Part shown: positions 7,590 through 16,600 of the stretch, one piece after another
Layout: each line of letters opens with the position of its first letter
Position numbering within the stretch: the stretch's first letter is position 1
DNA from: Arthrobacter sp. C2
GTDB lineage: Bacteria; Actinomycetota; Actinomycetes; Actinomycetales; Micrococcaceae
NCBI GenBank assembly: GCA_024207135.1
Contig: CP042428.1
Span: 1,302,001 to 1,366,000 of the forward strand
Length of the DNA stretch: 64,000 bases
Reading direction: 5' to 3'
Position numbers and translations under genes: made by a program
Notes under the pieces: model-generated
Seen by the model: only the letters and a program-made list of their open reading frames with translations
What the model was told of the DNA's origin: nothing
Databases searched by the model: none

Positions 7590-8960
7590 CTAGGTGAGCT
7601 GGTCGCGCTGCGCCGCGTCGTGGGTGGCCTGCAGTTCCGGGTCCACGTCCTCGACGTGCAGGTTGTTGCCCTTGGTTTCCCCGACCCACAGCACCGCGGC
7701 GACCGAGATGACGGTCAGCACCATGATGTAGATGGCGATGGAGATCGACTTGCCGGTTTCCTCCAGCAGGATCTGGGCGACGGTCGCCGCGAAGGCACCG
7801 CCAAGGATTGCACCCAGGGCGTAGCCGATGGAGATGCCCGAGTATCGGATGTGCGCCGGGAACATTTCGGCGTACATGGCCGACTGCGGTCCGTAGGACA
7901 GCCCCAGCCCGGTGGTCAGCACGAAGACCGAGAGCCCGTAAAGGAAGATGGATCCGGTGTCGATGAGCATGAACATCGGGATCATCCAGACAAAGACGAT
8001 GCCGTAGCCGATCACGAAGGTGTTCCGGCGTCCCAGGTGGTCGGAGAGCCAGCCGCCGACCAGGGTGAAGATCAGCCAGCCGACGGCACCGATGGTGGTG
8101 GCCAGCAGCACCGGTGCGACCGGCATGCCCAGGACCTTGGTGGTGTAGGAGATGAAGAACGCGATGACCAGGTAGCCGGCGGCGTTGTTGGAGATGAAGA
8201 TCAGCGCGGCCTGGATGACTTCCTTGGTGTTGGTCTGGAACAGCTGCTTCAGCGGGGTGTGCTCGGATGCCTTGCGCAGCGCCAGCTGCTTGAAGACCGG
8301 GGATTCCTCGACGGCCTTGCGGATCAGGTAGCCGACCACGATCAGCACGACCGAGAGCAGGAAGGGGATGCGCCAGCCCCAGGCGCCGAACTGTTCGGGG
8401 GTCATCGAGGTGCGCAGGATGTAGAGCATGCCGGTGGCCAGGATCATGCCGATCGGGACGCCGATCTGCGGGTAGGCGCCGAAGTAGCCGCGCTTGTTCT
8501 TCGGGGCGTGCTCGACGGCCATCAGTGCCGCGCCTCCCCATTCCCCGCCGGCGGAGAAGCCCTGGACGATGCGCAGCAGCACCAGCAGCAGCGGGGCCGC
8601 CACGCCGATCTGCGCGTAGGTCGGCAGCATGCCGATCAGCGCGGTGGCCGCCCCCATCATGATCAGGGTGGCGACCAGGATGCGCTTGCGCCCGTACTTG
8701 TCCCCCAGGTGGCCGGCCACGATGGCGCCCAGCGGGCGGAAGAGGAAGGAGATGCCGATCATGGCGAAGGCCAGGATCTGCCCGAAGCCCGGGTTCGACT
8801 TGCTCAGGGGTTCGAGGAACAGCGGGCTCAGGAGGGTGGCGGTGAGCTGGGCAAAGATGAAGAAGTCGTACCACTCGATGGTGGTGCCGACCAGCGTGCC
8901 GGCAAGGACGCGGCGTTCCTCGGAACGTTTCTTGCTTGCAGCCAGGGAGGTGCGGGCCAT
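7590..8960 (-). CDS. MFS transporter of the metabolite:H+ symporter (MHS) family
   Basis: A 456-residue, 12-TM carrier. The opening LAGTLVGTTIEWYDFFIF is diagnostic of MHS (ProP/ShiA/KgtP-like) symporters, followed by GHLGDKYGRKRILVATL (motif A) and, in the second half, GGWLSDHLGRRNT. MHS proteins import organic or aromatic acids and osmolytes with protons. The upstream same-strand genes are the HpaB-type monooxygenase and flavin reductase, so an aromatic acid is a reasonable guess. The start has GGAGATCCCC before ATG. Three palindromes lie in the 233-bp gap upstream, so it probably has its own controlled promoter. Confidence 0.85.
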   Translation of the reverse strand: MARTSLAASKKRSEERRVLAGTLVGTTIEWYDFFIFAQLTATLLSPLFLEPLSKSNPGFGQILAFAMIGISFLFRPLGAIVAGHLGDKYGRKRILVATLIMMGAATALIGMLPTYAQIGVAAPLLLVLLRIVQGFSAGGEWGGAALMAVEHAPKNKRGYFGAYPQIGVPIGMILATGMLYILRTSMTPEQFGAWGWRIPFLLSVVLIVVGYLIRKAVEESPVFKQLALRKASEHTPLKQLFQTNTKEVIQAALIFISNNAAGYLVIAFFISYTTKVLGMPVAPVLLATTIGAVGWLIFTLVGGWLSDHLGRRNTFVIGYGIVFVWMIPMFMLIDTGSIFLYGLSVFVLTTGLGLSYGPQSAMYAEMFPAHIRYSGISIGYALGAILGGAFAATVAQILLEETGKSISIAIYIMVLTVISVAAVLWVGETKGNNLHVEDVDPELQATHDAAQRDQLT

Positions 8961-9005
8961 GGGGATCTCCAGCGGTTGGCGCTAGGCGCGGTGTGAGTGT
9001 GGTTA

Positions 9006-9025
9006 TACCGACCGTTCGGACGGTA
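9006..9025. promoter_or_regulatory. TetR-like operator palindrome
   Basis: TACCGACCGTTCGGACGGTA is a 20-bp inverted repeat with 8 of 10 positions symmetric, of the TACCG...CGGTA kind bound by many TetR-family repressors. It lies about 45 bp upstream of the MHS transporter start. No tetR gene is present in this window. Confidence 0.6.
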
Positions 9026-9032
9026 AGCGGCT

Positions 9033-9069
9033 GTGACCATGGTAACCCATGATCGTGAGTTCACTCACG
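9033..9069. promoter_or_regulatory. Two further inverted repeats upstream of the transporter
   Basis: GTGACCATGGTAAC (9033-9046) is a near-perfect 14-bp palindrome. CGTGAGT (9054-9060) and ACTCACG (9063-9069) form a perfect 7-2-7 inverted repeat. Together with the site at 9006 they make three symmetric elements in 64 bp, which suggests combined regulation. Confidence 0.5.
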
Positions 9070-9193
9070 TCCCACCTGCCGGGGTTCGTCCGCGCACCTC
9101 CTCCGGCACCGGCTCCGTGGCGGGCCGGTGCCTGCACCGCACAGGAGCACGGCATCGCAACGGGGCGACCGGCCAGGGGAATCCGTTCAGGAA

Positions 9194-10645
9194 TCAGTGG
9201 TCGCGGGCCAGGAATTCGCGCACCCTGGCCCGCACCGGCTCGCGGTCGTAGCCGTTGACCATGGCCCCTGCCATCCGGACCGGGTCCCCGAAGAAAAAGT
9301 ACTCGTAGAGCGACTGGCGCCCGGCGAACCCGGTGATCGAGGCGTCGTAGGCGAGCTTGAACAGCGCGATGCGCTCGGGCCCGGTCAGCGACTTGCCCTG
9401 CAGGTACTTGGCGATGTCCTCGCCCGCCACCTCCAGGTCCGCCTGCCCCGGCAGCGCCATCAGCCCCGAGGCGCACATCTTGCGGATGATCTCCGGGTAG
9501 CGCTGGGAGACCTTCGGGTACCAGTTCCGTGCCGCGTTCAGCGTCTCCCAATGCGGCAGCAGCACCCCGTCGACGCTCATGGCTGCCTGCGCCTCGGCGG
9601 CCACCACCAGCGCCTTGCCGATTTCCACGTTGCGGATCAGCTCGGCCAGGTCCTCCTGGATGTGCGCGAAGCCGTCGATGCCGATGGCCGCGCCGATCTC
9701 CGAGGCCAGGCCGAGGAAGAATTCGGACTTGGCCACGGTGCGGGTGACGACCTGGTGGGTCATCAGCGCGCCGGCGCCGGTGTCGGTGTACCACGCGTTG
9801 CACAGCTCCGGGTGCCCGAGCATGAAGATCCGGTCGTTGGGGACGAACACGTCATCGAAGACCACCACCGCGTCGATCTCGTCGAAGCGTGCGGCCAGCG
9901 GCTCGTCGTGCATGTTTCCCCCGTTGTGCAACCCGGTGCGGCAGAGGTAGCGCAGCCGCGGGGCGTCGTTGGGCACCGCCACGGCGAAGGAGTACGGGGC
10001 GTCCTCCGGGGTTCCGCGCAGCACCGTGGAGGGGAAGACCAAAAGCTCGTCGGCGATCGGGGCGACGGTGGCCAGCATCCTGGCCCCGTTGATGATCACC
10101 CCGTCGGAGCGTTCCTCCACGATGCGGGCGGTGAGCTGACCGCCCATTTGCTCGGATCCCGAAACCGAGCGGTTGACCTGGGGCGGGATCAGCGTGTGCG
10201 TGGCCAGCAGGTCGTTTTCGCGCGCGAACTCGTAGTACGCCTCGATGCGTTCCCCGTAGACCGGGTCGCCCTTCGCGAAGAAGGTCTTGGCGCTGGCCAG
10301 GGCGGTGAGCGCGGAGTTCATGTAGTCGGCGGTGCGGCCCAGGAATCCATGGGAGTACTGCGCCCAGGTGTTGGTGGCGGCCCGGCGTTGGGCCAGGTCC
10401 TCCGGGGTGCGCGGAATCAGGAAGGAGGCATTGACCCTCTCTCCGGTGGTGGGCGAGATGCAGGTGAGGGCGTCCTGGTACGCCGGGTCGTGCTGCATGT
10501 CAAAGAGCCGGGCGTAGGTCTGCGCCAGGTTCTTGAAGGCGGGGTGCTGCGTGAGGTTCTTCGACACCACCTCCCCGTCGATCACCAGGTGCGGGGACAT
10601 CGCATCGAGCTTGTCCAGGAACTGTTGGCCGGTTCGGATTCCCAT
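9194..10645 (-). CDS. HpaB-type flavin-dependent aromatic monooxygenase, large component
   Basis: A 483-residue protein of the 4-hydroxyphenylacetate 3-monooxygenase/HpaB family, which uses reduced FAD supplied by a partner reductase to ortho-hydroxylate phenols. Visible family blocks are GIRTGQQFLDKLD at the N-terminus, the RTPEDLAQRRAATNTWAQ helix, FAVAVPNDAPRLRYLCR, the flavin/substrate loop FDDVFVPNDRIFM and the helical TGFAGRQSLYEYFFFGDP near the C-terminus. ATG at 10645 has AGAGGTCCTC upstream. The flavin reductase lies 81 bp upstream in the same direction, giving a two-component system. Phenol-type or chlorophenol substrates are also possible. Confidence 0.85.
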   Translation of the reverse strand: MGIRTGQQFLDKLDAMSPHLVIDGEVVSKNLTQHPAFKNLAQTYARLFDMQHDPAYQDALTCISPTTGERVNASFLIPRTPEDLAQRRAATNTWAQYSHGFLGRTADYMNSALTALASAKTFFAKGDPVYGERIEAYYEFARENDLLATHTLIPPQVNRSVSGSEQMGGQLTARIVEERSDGVIINGARMLATVAPIADELLVFPSTVLRGTPEDAPYSFAVAVPNDAPRLRYLCRTGLHNGGNMHDEPLAARFDEIDAVVVFDDVFVPNDRIFMLGHPELCNAWYTDTGAGALMTHQVVTRTVAKSEFFLGLASEIGAAIGIDGFAHIQEDLAELIRNVEIGKALVVAAEAQAAMSVDGVLLPHWETLNAARNWYPKVSQRYPEIIRKMCASGLMALPGQADLEVAGEDIAKYLQGKSLTGPERIALFKLAYDASITGFAGRQSLYEYFFFGDPVRMAGAMVNGYDREPVRARVREFLARDH

Positions 10646-10726
10646 GGTGAGGACCTCTTTTTGCGTGGTGGGCTTTCTTCGGATGTGGCGGCGGTGTGCG
10701 GGAAGGGACATGCGGCGGGCGCGGAC

Positions 10727-11266
10727 CTAGAGCAGCTCCTCGACGCCGAGTTGGCTTTCGGGGATGGTGGTGAAGGCGGAGTTGGCGAAGGCCAAGGCGT
10801 CGCCGCGGCGGTAGTTGAAGTCCTGGACCTCGCCCAGGTACAGGGTGTGGTCCCCGCCGTCGTAGGCGGCCCACGGGGTGCAGGAGAAATAGGCGAGCAC
10901 CCCGGCCAGACGCGGGGCGGTCTCCCCCTCGACCCAGACCGGCTCGTGGCTCGGGCGGCCGGCGAAGTGCAGGGCCAGCGCCTTTTGCTCGGCACCCAGG
11001 ATGTTCACGGTGAACGGCGTGTTGGCCAGTTCGTCGTGGGCCCTGGACTTGCGGGCGATGGACACCAGCACCAGCGGCGGGTCCATGGAGACGGAAGTGA
11101 AGGAATTGACGGTGATCCCGTGCCGGCGGGTTGCCCCGTCGAAGGTCACGATGGCGACGCCGGTGGCAAAACGCCCGAGACTGCCGCGGAAATGTGGCAA
11201 TGTTGAGGCATCGATCCTGCGCGGGAGTCCGCCCTCTGCGGCTCCCCTGCTGCGCGGAACGATCAT
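10727..11266 (-). CDS. Flavin reductase, small component (HpaC-like)
   Basis: A 179-residue flavin reductase-like FMN-binding split-barrel protein. Family marks are FATGVAIVTFDG, the NSFTSVSMDPPLVLVSIARKS block that binds flavin, FTVNIL and the terminal histidine region GGDHTLYLGEV. It should reduce FAD or FMN with NAD(P)H for the monooxygenase encoded next. ATG at 11266 follows GGGAGCACGCC. Two GTTC-N7-GAAC sites lie about 57-91 bp upstream, pointing to IclR-type control from the divergent gene. Confidence 0.85.
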   Translation of the reverse strand: MIVPRSRGAAEGGLPRRIDASTLPHFRGSLGRFATGVAIVTFDGATRRHGITVNSFTSVSMDPPLVLVSIARKSRAHDELANTPFTVNILGAEQKALALHFAGRPSHEPVWVEGETAPRLAGVLAYFSCTPWAAYDGGDHTLYLGEVQDFNYRRGDALAFANSAFTTIPESQLGVEELL

Positions 11267-11322
11267 GGCGTGCTCCCGGATCCATTTCCAGCCGTTCGGT
11301 TCCTCGCAACGGAGGAGGAAAT

Positions 11323-11357
11323 GTTCTAATATCGAACGTATAGTTCCAATAAAGAAC
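11323..11357. promoter_or_regulatory. Tandem GTTC-N7-GAAC operators
   Basis: GTTCTAATATCGAAC (11323-11337) and GTTCCAATAAAGAAC (11343-11357) are two 15-bp palindromic sites with centres exactly 20 bp apart, about two helical turns. They sit in the AT-rich core of the otherwise GC-rich gap between the flavin reductase and the IclR gene, where both promoters should be. Confidence 0.7.
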
Positions 11358-11456
11358 TCTATTTGCACCATAGCCCAGCACCGGTTGGCCAACAACCCCC
11401 GGAAGCAACCGGCACGCCACATCAGCACGATTCCCCAGAGGATGGCCACCAAACCC

Positions 11457-12173
11457 ATGACTGCCACCAGCGCCCCCGCCCCGGCATCGCAAACCCTGTC
11501 CCGCGGCATCCGCATGCTCGAGATCCTGGCCGAGGCCGACGGACCGCGGACCATTGCGGAACTCGCGGCCGACATGGGTGTGCACCGCTCGATTGCCTAC
11601 CGGATCCTGCGCACCCTGGAATCCCACCGCCTGGTCACCCGCGACGAGTCCGGGCGGGTGCACGGGGCCCCCGGGCTTGCGGTACTGGCCCGCGGGGTGC
11701 AGCGCGACCTGCAAAGCGCGGCGCTGCCCGAGCTGACGGTGCTGGCCAATGAGTTGAAGATGTGTGCGTTCATCGCCGTGTGGGACCAGCCGGACTGCAC
11801 CACGCTGGTGACGGTCGAGCCGCGCCACGTGCACGCCACGGTGGTGCAGCACCCGGGAACCCGGCACCCCTTCGGGCACGGGGCGCCGGGCATCGCCATG
11901 CAGTCCACGCTCACCGCGGAGCAGTGGAACGAACTCAACCACGAGACGCCGTACCGGGACAACGCCGCCGTCGCCCGTGCCCAGGGATACGCCACCAGCA
12001 TCGACGAGGTGATCCCCGGCCTGTCCTCGGTGGCCGCGCCCATCAACGTGCCGGGCCGGCTTCCGGCGGCCGTTGCGGTGGTCTACAGCACCGGGTCGAA
12101 CACCAGCGAGGTCGCTGCCATCGGCGAGAGGATGAAGGCCGCGGCGCTGGCGATCGAGGCCGAACTGGCCTAG
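11457..12173 (+). CDS. IclR-family transcriptional regulator
   Basis: A 238-residue regulator. The N-terminal winged helix-turn-helix is visible in PRTIAELAADMGVHRSIAY (about residues 32-50), followed by RILRTLESHRLV. The C-terminal IclR effector domain includes GHGAPGIAMQS and DEVIPGLSSVAAPI, the family's signature near the ligand pocket. IclR proteins commonly control aromatic-compound catabolism. Divergent placement opposite the flavin reductase/HpaB genes and the twin operators between them argue that it controls them. The start is uncertain: ATG 11457 or the in-frame ATG 11442; neither has a strong ribosome site. Confidence 0.85.
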   Translation: MTATSAPAPASQTLSRGIRMLEILAEADGPRTIAELAADMGVHRSIAYRILRTLESHRLVTRDESGRVHGAPGLAVLARGVQRDLQSAALPELTVLANELKMCAFIAVWDQPDCTTLVTVEPRHVHATVVQHPGTRHPFGHGAPGIAMQSTLTAEQWNELNHETPYRDNAAVARAQGYATSIDEVIPGLSSVAAPINVPGRLPAAVAVVYSTGSNTSEVAAIGERMKAAALAIEAELA

Positions 12174-12189
12174 GAAGTTCCCAGCACGC

Positions 12190-12240
12190 GAAAAAGCGGG
12201 CGCCGGCACCCGGAAAAATCCGTGGTGCCGGCGCCCGCTC
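12190..12240 (-). terminator. Strong intrinsic terminator
   Basis: A perfect 15-bp stem, GCGGGCGCCGGCACC (12196-12210) with its complement at 12224-12238, is followed on the reverse strand by TTTTT. It terminates the MFS gene and probably also blocks readthrough from iclR. Confidence 0.9.
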
Positions 12241-12261
12241 GAGGTTTCCGGGCCGGTGCGG

Positions 12262-13533
12262 TCAGGCGCGCGGGCCGTTGCCGGACATCATGATGCGGCG
12301 CTGGCGCTGGCGCAGGATCGCCATGGCGATGCCGGCGGCCAGGATCAACCCGGCGGCCCCGGCGGCCACCGCGTAGGCTCCGGCATAGCCGTGGGAATCG
12401 GCCAGCAGCCCGGCCAGCGAGTTGCCGATGGCGGTGCCCACCACGATCCCCGAGGACAGCAGCGTCATGACCGTGGACAGGCGCTCGCGCGGGGCGATTT
12501 CCCCGCCGAGGGTGAAGATCGTGACCAGCACCGGGCCCACGGGGATGCCCACGATCAGCAGTGCGGCAATCATCGGGGCAAGGTCCCCGGGAAGCTGCAG
12601 GGCCAGCGCTGCCGGGACCATGAAGATCGCCGCGGCGAGCCAGCGGCTGGCTTGCGGCCATCCGCTGGGCCAGAAGGCCACCGAGAGCGCGGCGATCGCG
12701 GAGGTGAACCCGACCGCGGCGTACAGCAGCCCGCCGATGTTCGCGTTGCCCAGCGCCCCGGCAAAGGCCAGGGTTCCGGCGGCACTCGCGCCGAAGAAGG
12801 TCCCCATGCCGATCATGCCGGCCACGGCGAAGGAAATCCCGGTGACCTGGTTGGCGCTGAGCTTCACCTTCACGGCGTTCCGCGCCGCGGGCAGCACGGC
12901 CTTTTCGGTGCGGTGCACCGCGAAAAGCGGGACCAGCACGATGGTCAGGACCGCGGCGATGGCCAGCGGCAGCCAGGGTGCGACCAGCGCGGCGAACAGG
13001 CCCACGGCCGCCGGGCCGAGCACGAAGCCCAGCTCGTCGACCATCGACTCGTAGCTCAGTGCGGCGGAGAGCTCGCGTCCCCCGGTGTCGCGCTTGCGGG
13101 TCAGCGCCATCCAGCGCACACGGGCCAGCGGGCCAACCTGCGGGCCGGTGGCACCGGCCAGGATGGCCAGCAGCACTATGACGCCCAGCGGCGCCAGCGG
13201 ACCGGCACCCCCGAACCAGAGCAGCGCGGTGATCAAGATGGTCTGGGCCACCGCCACCGGGACCAGCACGCGGCGCTGGCCGAATCGGTCCGAGAGGTAG
13301 CCGATGGTCGGCCCTCCCACGGCCGAGCCGATCCCGACCATGGCGGCGGCCATGCCGCCGGCGGCGTAGGAGCCGGTCGAATCGATCAGCAGGGTCATGG
13401 AGCCGATGGTCAGCATGGCCAGCGGCAGGCGGGCAAAGAAGCCCAGGGGGAAGAAGGCCCAGCCGACCAGCGGCGGAAGCGCCGCATAGGGCGAGGGCTG
13501 GGGCGTTTTTTTCCTGGAAACGGAATTACTCAT
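12262..13533 (-). CDS. MFS transporter (12-TM, SET/arabinose-efflux-like)
   Basis: A 423-residue major facilitator with about 12 helices. Motif-A-like loops read GYLSDRFGQRRVLVPVAV (after helix 2) and GGEIAPRERLS (helices 10-11). The block GPQVGPLARVRWMAL resembles actinobacterial MFS exporters annotated as sugar or drug efflux proteins; the substrate is unknown. I use ATG 13533 with GGAGTGCCC upstream, dropping 23 residues of unlikely N-terminal extension. A 12-bp palindrome lies 22 bp upstream. Confidence 0.8.
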   Translation of the reverse strand: MSNSVSRKKTPQPSPYAALPPLVGWAFFPLGFFARLPLAMLTIGSMTLLIDSTGSYAAGGMAAAMVGIGSAVGGPTIGYLSDRFGQRRVLVPVAVAQTILITALLWFGGAGPLAPLGVIVLLAILAGATGPQVGPLARVRWMALTRKRDTGGRELSAALSYESMVDELGFVLGPAAVGLFAALVAPWLPLAIAAVLTIVLVPLFAVHRTEKAVLPAARNAVKVKLSANQVTGISFAVAGMIGMGTFFGASAAGTLAFAGALGNANIGGLLYAAVGFTSAIAALSVAFWPSGWPQASRWLAAAIFMVPAALALQLPGDLAPMIAALLIVGIPVGPVLVTIFTLGGEIAPRERLSTVMTLLSSGIVVGTAIGNSLAGLLADSHGYAGAYAVAAGAAGLILAAGIAMAILRQRQRRIMMSGNGPRA

Positions 13534-13554
13534 GGTGATGACGGGCACTCCACA

Positions 13555-13566
13555 TACACGCGTGTA
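13555..13566. promoter_or_regulatory. Perfect palindrome TACACGCGTGTA
   Basis: A perfect 12-bp palindrome 22 bp before the MFS start codon and inside its 5' leader or promoter. Sites of this kind are common TetR- or MarR-type operators; no such regulator gene lies nearby. Confidence 0.5.
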
Positions 13567-13640
13567 CCGTCCCTGCCTCCCGCTACACAAAACCCTTGAC
13601 AAACACCAACCAGTCTAGCGGAGCGCCGCAAGGGTCCCGG

Positions 13641-16600
13641 TCACACCCCCGCCTGCATCGACACCGTGGAACCCGTGCGTGACTTGTGCACATTGAGCTG
13701 GGTGGTGATGCGCTGCTTCATGTCCGCAACGTGCGAGACGACCCCGATGACCCGTCCGCCGCTGCGCAGGTTCTCCAGCGCGTCCATGACCTCCTCGAGC
13801 GTCTCGGCATCCAGGGAGCCGAAGCCCTCGTCGACGAAGAGCGTCTCGATGTCGATGCCGCCGCTCTGGTGCTGGATCACGTCGGCCAGCCCCAGGGCCA
13901 GGGACAGCGAGGCCATGAACGACTCCCCGCCCGAGAGCGTCTGGGTGTCGCGCCGCACCCCGGTCCAGGAATCAAGGATCTGCAGGCCCAGCCCGGACTT
14001 GTTGTTGCCCCGCGGGGTGTCGTCGTGGACCAGCGAGTACCGTTCGCCGGTCATCGCCAGCAACCGCTCGGTCGCCGCCAGCGCCACCGACTCCAGCCGG
14101 GCCGCCAGCACGTAGGTGCTCAGCGTCATCTTCAGCCGGTTCTCCCCCGCGCCGCGGGCCAGGTCGGCGATGCCCTTGAGCGTCTCGAAGCGTTCGACGA
14201 CCGGTCCGGCCTCCACGGCCAGCGCGGCCAGGCGTTCAAGGGCGGTTTCCAGGCGTGCGGCGTAGCTGGCGAGCACCGCCTCGCGGGCCAGCAGGCCGTC
14301 GCGTGCCGCCGCGCCCCGGGCCATGGCCTGGCCGGCGGCCTCGATGTCATCCTCGTCCGGGGCGCCGATGCCTTCGGCGGCCTCGGTGCGGGCCAGCTCG
14401 ATCCCCGGCGCCTCGGCCAGGGTCTTGATGCGCACGGCCGCGTCGTTGTGCTCGCGCACCCGTGCCTGCTCGGTGGATCTCCTGGCATCGTCCAGCTGCA
14501 GCTCCTTCCAGGCGGCGGTGTCCGCCGCGCCGATCTCGGCCAGCTTGCCCGCCCACAGGAGCCGCGCATCCTCCAGGGCGGTGCCCGCGTCGAGGCGCAC
14601 CTGCACCGCGCCGGCCACCGTTTCCAGGGACTTCGCGGCTGCGGACAGGGCCAGGTGGCGTTCGGTGAGGGACTGGCCGTCCCTGCCCAGCTTGGCCAGC
14701 CGTGCGGCGAGATTGGTGGCCTTCGCCTCCTCGGCCTGCTTCCTGGCGGCCGCGACCTCAAGTGCGGTGGCGGCCGAGGCCAGTGCCGCTTTCAGGGCTT
14801 CGAGTTCGGTTTCGGCCGTTTCCAGCGCCCGGGCCGCGGCGGCGGATTCTCCCGTCGAGGCCAACGCCTGGGCGTGCGCGTCGGTGGCCGTCTTCAGCTC
14901 GGCCTCCGCCTCCTGGGTCGAGAGCTCGCCGATCTTGCCGCGGCCGACATCCAGGGCGGTGTCCGCCTGCTTCAGCGCCGTGCGGTGTTTCTCCTCGGTC
15001 TTTTCCGCCGTGGCCAGCAGCGCCTGGGCCGCCTCGATGTCCTGGGCCCCGATCAGTTCGCCCTCTGGCAGGATGGCCGGTTCCGGGTGCGTGGTCGATC
15101 CGCACACCAGGCAGGGTTCCCCGTCGACCAGTTCCCAGGCCAGTGCCGCGGCCGACTGCTCCAGCCGCAGCGCGACCAGTGCGGCGACCCGCTCCCGCGC
15201 CTCAAGGGTTGAGGTGCGTGCCTTGTTCCAGGCGCTGTGCGCGGTGACCTGCGCCTTTTCCGCCTCGGTGCGTGCGGCGACGGCGTCACGGCGTTCGGTG
15301 GCAAGCCGGACCGCGGATTCCAGGCCCGGTGCGGATTCGGCGAGCGCGGCCAGTTCCGCGTTCCGGGTGCGCAGGACCGGGAGCTGGTCCCCGAGTGCCT
15401 GGATGCGGGTGGAACGCTCCGCCTGCTTGAGGGTGCCGGCCTCGATGTCCTCCTGCAGGGTGTCGATGTCCCGGCGTGCCTGGGCCAGTTCGGCTTCCTC
15501 GGGCAGCGCGGCCTCGATCAGGGCCGCAGCGGCACGGGAGTCCTTGGCCGCGTCGCCGGCATGCCCGCCCAGGGCCTCGAGCGACTGGGCTTCTGGCTCC
15601 TCGCTGTGCGCGGCGGCGAGCAGGGTTTCGATGACGGGGTCCCGGGCATCCAGTGCCGTCCGGGCCTCGCCGGATTCGATCGCGGACACCGCGTCGGCCA
15701 GCCGGTGCTGGGCCTTCTCGGTCTTGCTCCGGGCGTCGAGCAGCTGCTGGTGGTACGGGCGCAGGCCTACGGCGCGGGCGTCGGCCTCCAGCAGCGCCCC
15801 GAGTGCGGAAATCTCTTCGGCGCGGTCCTCGTGGGATGCGCGCAGGATTGACAGCTCGGCCAGCTGGCGGTGCCGGGTGGCCCGCTCATCCAGTGCGGTC
15901 CGGGCTTTGTGGGCCGCGGCGAGCGCAGCCTCGGCCGAGGCCCGCGCCTCGCCCAGCGCGGTGCGGGTGGTGGCGACGCGTTCGCGCAGCACGGCGCCTA
16001 GCTCCGCGTCTTCCCCGGCCTGCAGGTGTTCGCGGGCCTCGGGCGGCAGCCCGGCATCCGGTGCCGTGCCTTCCCCGGGGTCCTGCCCGTGGTCCTCGAC
16101 GGTTTTCCCGGTTTCGGCGTCGTGGACACCCGCGAACAGCGTGGTCTCGGCGTCGGCCACCAGCGCCTGGAGCGTGGTGGTGCGGGCGCGCGCTGCCTCC
16201 TCGGCCTCGGCGCGGGCGGCGGTGAGCCGCTCGCCCAGGATCCGCTCGGTCGCCGCGTACTCGCTGGTGTCAAAGAGCGAGCGCAAAAGGTCCTCGCGGT
16301 CCTTGTCCTTGGCGCGCAGGAACGCGGCAAAGGCGCCCTGGGGCAGCATCGCGACCTTGGTGAACTGCTCCCGGTCCAGCCCCAGCACCTCGGTGAGCAG
16401 CTGCCCGACCTCGTCGTTGCGGGTGGATTTCTCCACCCAGGTCCCGTCGATGCGTTCGCGCAGCCGGGACTGGGCCTGGGCGGTGGTGAAGCCGTTCTTG
16501 CTGCGGGCCGAGGGCCGTTCCCACGCCGGGGAGCGGGTGACCTCGAAGCGCCTCCCGCCGGTGGAGAACTCGCAGATGACCTCCGGCACCGCATCGGGGG

